Part shown: positions 5,041-6,432 of the stretch, piece by piece | Layout of the letters: each line of letters starts with the position of its first letter | Numbering within the stretch: position 1 is the stretch's first letter | Assembly (NCBI GenBank): GCA_023266155.1 | Contig: JAHFRS010000068.1 | Coordinates: forward strand, 1 to 6,432 | DNA: 6,432 nt | Direction of reading: 5' to 3' | Source of the DNA: an archaeon | GTDB lineage: Archaea > Nanobdellota > Nanobdellia > Woesearchaeales > GW2011-AR9 | The notes under the pieces: generated by a model | What the model was told of the DNA's origin: nothing | The model's database searches: none | What the model saw: the letters and a program-made list of their open reading frames with translations, nothing else | Translations under genes and position numbers: made by a program

Positions 5041-5517
5041 TTATCTCGTGTTATAATTGGAATAGTTATCAGTGAAATCGGGAACACTTCTCTGGGCGAC
5101 AACGTTTTCTAATCTCAAAACAGGCTTATCGAATACACAGGCAGCACAAAGGCCCAGTCCTGCACCCAGCATCAGGCCAGCTATCCCCAACATCAGACGA
5201 GAAGACCGCTTTTCCAGCATAACTGGCATACATAATCTGTCAACAAATCCAGAGTTGACATCAACAACGTCAATTTCGGGAGTATATCCGACAGTATCTC
5301 CATCAAGGAAGAAACCTAATTCTAACGAATTTCCGCCAGCAATCCGGTTCTGCGTTTGCAAATAAGTCCATCTCTCAGTATGGCCATCATTCCGCTCTTT
5401 GATGGCTTTCTGATATAACCCAGCTATCAACGCTTCCATTCGATCTTGGTAGTTTTCCATGTGATTTTGTCTTGCAAATCTATTAAACATCCTGCGTATC
5501 CAGATTTTTTGTGCCAT
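5041..5517 (-). CDS. Single-pass membrane protein of unknown function
   Basis: I do not recognise a family. From the ATG at 5517 the protein is 158 residues. The N-terminal 105 residues are soluble and open with a basic stretch (KIWIRRMFNRFARQ, 4-17). One membrane segment follows (about 108-128), rich in Gly and Ala, with small residues spaced as in helix-packing motifs (G111, G114, G118, G120, G122). Positive residues K103, R104 and R107 just before it predict a cytoplasmic N-terminal part and a roughly 30-residue tail outside the cell. The tail ends DNYSNYNTR and holds one sequon (N151). A TTG at 5523 would add two residues; the TATA box fits a transcript start near 5522, so either is possible and ATG is preferred. 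It is the first of three envelope genes on this strand and divergent from the membrane winged-helix gene. Confidence 0.68.
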   Translation of the reverse strand: MAQKIWIRRMFNRFARQNHMENYQDRMEALIAGLYQKAIKERNDGHTERWTYLQTQNRIAGGNSLELGFFLDGDTVGYTPEIDVVDVNSGFVDRLCMPVMLEKRSSRLMLGIAGLMLGAGLGLCAACVFDKPVLRLENVVAQRSVPDFTDNYSNYNTR

Positions 5518-5544
5518 TTTCAAGAGGTTCAGAAGAACACCATC

Positions 5545-5552
5545 TTTATAAA
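5545..5552 (-). promoter_or_regulatory. TATA box of the membrane-protein gene
   Basis: TTTATAAA lies within the palindrome CTTTATAAAG (5544-5553). Its centre is 31.5 bp from the ATG at 5517, predicting a leader of about five bases. The 5518-5733 gap is shared with the divergent gene at 5734. Beyond the two promoters it is A/T-rich, with a near-repeat of GCTGATTATT as GCTTGATTATT (about 5580 and 5610) and a weak TTATTT/AAATAA inverted repeat. Confidence 0.5.
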
Positions 5553-5701
5553 GATACTTTGCTAAAAACTGATAAATAAGCTGATTATTAACGATTTAAG
5601 CTTTATAACGCTTGATTATTGGCTAAAATCACCTATATTACATAAATACAACTTATTTCATAATAAATAAACAATATTTGTCTTTATTTCTTGACGATAG
5701 A

Positions 5702-5709
5702 TTTTTAAG
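5702..5709 (+). promoter_or_regulatory. TATA-like box of the membrane winged-helix gene
   Basis: TTTTTAAG has its centre 28.5 bp from the ATG at 5734, so the RNA would begin within a few bases of the start codon. No Shine-Dalgarno sequence precedes the ATG. Confidence 0.45.
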
Positions 5710-5733
5710 CCTCATCTCCTATTCCAAGATAAA

Positions 5734-6432
5734 ATGCTCAAAAAAAAGCTCGCGTTGTTGATTGTCTTCTTCATCTGCCTGGCAGGAGTTCAGGCCGCCA
5801 GCCTTCGGGGGACTATATATAATGGGGAGCTTCAGCCGGCAGCCAATACCCTGGTGGAGATTAATTCCCTTCCTGCACAACGTTATTTAGCACGAGATGG
5901 CACCTACCTCTTTGAGATTCCATCGGGTAACTATACTCTCACAGCCCAGAAAGAGGCCCTTACGACCAGTGAAGAACTGGAAATAAGTACTGATGGAACT
6001 TATGTTTATGATCTCTTCCTTCTTCCCGATTCCACCGATGAGGAAAATCTTTGGAATGATACCCAGCAGAACATTTTTGATGAGAATACAAGATGGCAAT
6101 GGTGGCAATATATAGGGCTTGCTCTGGTTTTTGCCTATGCTTTATATCGCATTATCCGGGCCAGGATGAAATATGGTCCTTTATGGAAATTCAGGAAACG
6201 CGTCAACCAAGAGCAGCATAAAACTCTCGAACAGCATCAGCGGGAATTGGCTCAAGAGCCAGGCTATCTGGAGAAAGCTTTAGAAATCATCAAGAAACAT
6301 GATGGCCGGATTACCCAGAAAGAATTGCGGAAGGAGATGTTGTATCTTTCTGAAGCTAAAGTGAGCTTGATCGTGACAGAATTAGAACATAAAGGCAAGA
6401 TTGAGAAGATTAAGAAGGGAAGGGGGAATGTG
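5734..6432 (+). CDS. Membrane-anchored winged-helix protein with extracellular beta-sandwich domain (3' end off window)
   Basis: The frame is open for 233 codons to the right edge. Domains in order: signal peptide (1-21, ending GVQAA); a beta-sandwich resembling the carboxypeptidase regulatory-like fold (about 24-97, with LRGTIYNGELQPAANTLVEI and IPSGNYTLTA); an acidic linker; one membrane helix (about 122-141, starting WQWWQYIGLALVFAYALY); a basic juxtamembrane stretch; and a winged helix (about 176-233) with DGRITQKELRKEM, LSEAKVSLIVTELEHKG and KIKKGRGNV. The last part closely resembles archaeal membrane proteins grouped as COG2512 with a C-terminal helix-turn-helix; probably only a few residues are missing. 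Sequons N66 and N108 lie in the predicted outer part, consistent with this topology. The likely role is a one-component sensor that binds DNA from the membrane, inferred from domain layout. It is divergent from the envelope gene group. Confidence 0.85.
   Translation, partial: MLKKKLALLIVFFICLAGVQAASLRGTIYNGELQPAANTLVEINSLPAQRYLARDGTYLFEIPSGNYTLTAQKEALTTSEELEISTDGTYVYDLFLLPDSTDEENLWNDTQQNIFDENTRWQWWQYIGLALVFAYALYRIIRARMKYGPLWKFRKRVNQEQHKTLEQHQRELAQEPGYLEKALEIIKKHDGRITQKELRKEMLYLSEAKVSLIVTELEHKGKIEKIKKGRGNV

Noticed and set aside
4971..5102. Extension of the coiled-coil protein to a start at 5102
   Set aside because: It would overlap the upstream gene and bury the signal peptide; GGAGGTG in front of the ATG at 4970 fixes the start.
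5887..6108. Minus-strand 73-codon open frame inside the membrane winged-helix gene
   Set aside because: It is antisense to a well-supported domain protein and has no promoter or start context of its own.

Overview
The window looks archaeal, most likely from a small-genome DPANN-type lineage such as Woesearchaeota or Pacearchaeota. That placement is inferred from gene content and promoters; there is no rRNA here to test it. Three things support it. First, most start codons lie 25-31 bp downstream of the centre of an A/T-rich TATA-like box, the spacing expected of archaeal promoters with leaderless or nearly leaderless mRNAs. Second, the membrane-anchored winged-helix protein at the right edge and the double zinc-ribbon protein resemble archaeal families. 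Third, candidate ends of transcription are oligo-T tracts without GC-rich hairpins. All three stop codons are used.

Left part (1-1570). A secreted lipoprotein with a cupredoxin-like domain runs off the left edge (minus strand). It is divergent from a protein-L-isoaspartate O-methyltransferase (plus strand, 580-1236). The methyltransferase converges on a small winged-helix-like protein (minus strand, 1262-1570), with only 25 bp between the two stop codons.

Middle (1673-3106, minus strand). A DNA methyltransferase of the TSPPY (amino-MTase) type is preceded by a small protein with two zinc ribbons. Each has its own TATA box 26.5 bp from its ATG, so they are probably separate transcripts. No restriction enzyme is visible near the methyltransferase.

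Right part (3303-5517, minus strand). Three consecutive cell-envelope genes: a single-pass membrane protein, a 445-residue secreted coiled-coil protein with Thr/Ser-rich segments, and a 76-residue lipoprotein with an acidic leucine-patterned tail. A strong oligo-T tract separates the last two. A nested inverted repeat (3189-3286) lies downstream of the lipoprotein gene. From 5734 to the right edge (plus strand), divergent from this group, is a signal peptide/beta-sandwich/single TM/winged-helix protein that looks like a one-component membrane regulator.

Overall, four or five of the nine genes encode exported or membrane proteins. No intergenic stretch exceeds 300 bp; the largest are 5518-5733, 3107-3302 and 2525-2704. 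I see no tRNA, rRNA, CRISPR array or insertion sequence. Nothing here amounts to a proven new system. The best leads are a cupredoxin domain lacking its copper ligands, the envelope gene cluster with its divergent membrane regulator, and the nested inverted repeat.
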